Part shown: in pieces, positions 63,958 through 64,000 of the stretch
How the letters are laid out: the number at the start of each line of letters is the position of its first letter
Numbering within the stretch: the stretch's first letter is position 1
Origin: [Eubacterium] eligens ATCC 27750
Lineage (GTDB): Bacteria; Bacillota; Clostridia; Lachnospirales; Lachnospiraceae
NCBI RefSeq assembly: GCF_000146185.1
Contig: NC_012778.1
Location: 2,080,191-2,144,190 of the forward strand
DNA: 64,000 nucleotides
Reading direction: 5' to 3'
The notes under the pieces: generated by a model
What the model was told of the DNA's origin: nothing
The model's database searches: none
The model's input: the letters and a program-made list of their open reading frames with translations, nothing else
Translations under genes and position numbers: made by a program

Positions 63958-64000
63958 ATGAACAGAAACGCAAATAAGAAGCCAGAAAGGCATAGATTTA
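63958..64000 (+). CDS. Start of an unidentified plus-strand ORF, cut by window end
   Basis: An ATG at 63958, 10 bases after AAGGGA, opens a frame (MNRNANKKPERHRF) that runs off the window. By gene order dnaA is expected here on this strand, but these 14 basic residues do not look like a usual DnaA N-terminus, so the true dnaA start may lie further on or this may be a short different gene. Confidence 0.35.
   Translation, partial: MNRNANKKPERHRF

Overview
The window is AT-rich DNA from a motile, fermentative Gram-positive bacterium, most likely a gut Lachnospiraceae. The [Eubacterium] eligens / Lachnospira group is my guess, not a demonstrated assignment. Reasons: the rpmH-rnpA-yidD-yidC-jag-mnmE-mnmG-rsmG-parA-parB order of Firmicutes origins, strong GGAGG ribosome binding sites almost everywhere, a large Bacillus-type SRP RNA, bifunctional AdhE, and several protein families I associate mainly with Lachnospiraceae (DUF3881-, DUF5685-, DUF6128- and DUF4446-like). 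The right end is the chromosomal origin side: DnaA boxes at 63.7-63.9 kb, rpmH leading away from them on the minus strand. Most genes are on the minus strand, co-directional with a fork leaving that origin.

Right to left. 63.9-56.3 kb: origin flank, rpmH, rnpA, yidD, yidC, jag, mnmE, mnmG, rsmG (protein insertion and tRNA/rRNA modification). 56.2-53.2 kb: an insertion in the usual rsmG-parA order, made of a degenerate alpha/beta hydrolase and a DegS/DegU-like two-component pair. 53.1-49.3 kb: parA, parB, a DUF4446 protein and serS, with three parS sites and a quartet of perfect DnaA boxes in the terminator behind serS. 49.2-45.6 kb: a small-molecule kinase-like protein and adhE. 45.6-38 kb: signalling (HD-GYP phosphodiesterase, chemoreceptor, a wrecked GGDEF gene), tRNA-Arg, an exonuclease and an MraY-like transferase. 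37.9-30.6 kb: glgB, then a flagellar block (a very large FliK-like protein, flagellin with a sigma-28 promoter, FliS-like chaperone). 30.6-24 kb: D,D-carboxypeptidase, trmB, AI-2E-type permease, tRNA-Lys, an SPFH/ribbon-helix-helix pair with a clear operator, and a FliD-like protein with a second sigma-28 promoter. 24-12.4 kb: lipoprotein peptidase-like gene, DnaJ-domain/DUF5685 pair, metG-tatD, rsmA, GGDEF protein, tadA.

12.4-0 kb: an orphan ABC ATPase and a prolyl-tRNA deacylase, a 124-bp tandem hairpin array, the SRP RNA with a near-perfect promoter, then dnaX-ybaB-recR. Behind recR and running the same way are three overlapping genes that look like a Wadjet/MksBEF-type SMC system (JetA, JetB, JetC analogues). 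No JetD nuclease is seen before the window ends in a TPR gene. This is the best candidate here for an under-described system: an SMC-like complex tied to the replication/recombination genes dnaX and recR.

Starts were re-chosen wherever a Shine-Dalgarno sequence pointed to an internal codon, and this is stated per gene. No CRISPR array, rRNA operon, insertion sequence or prophage was seen.
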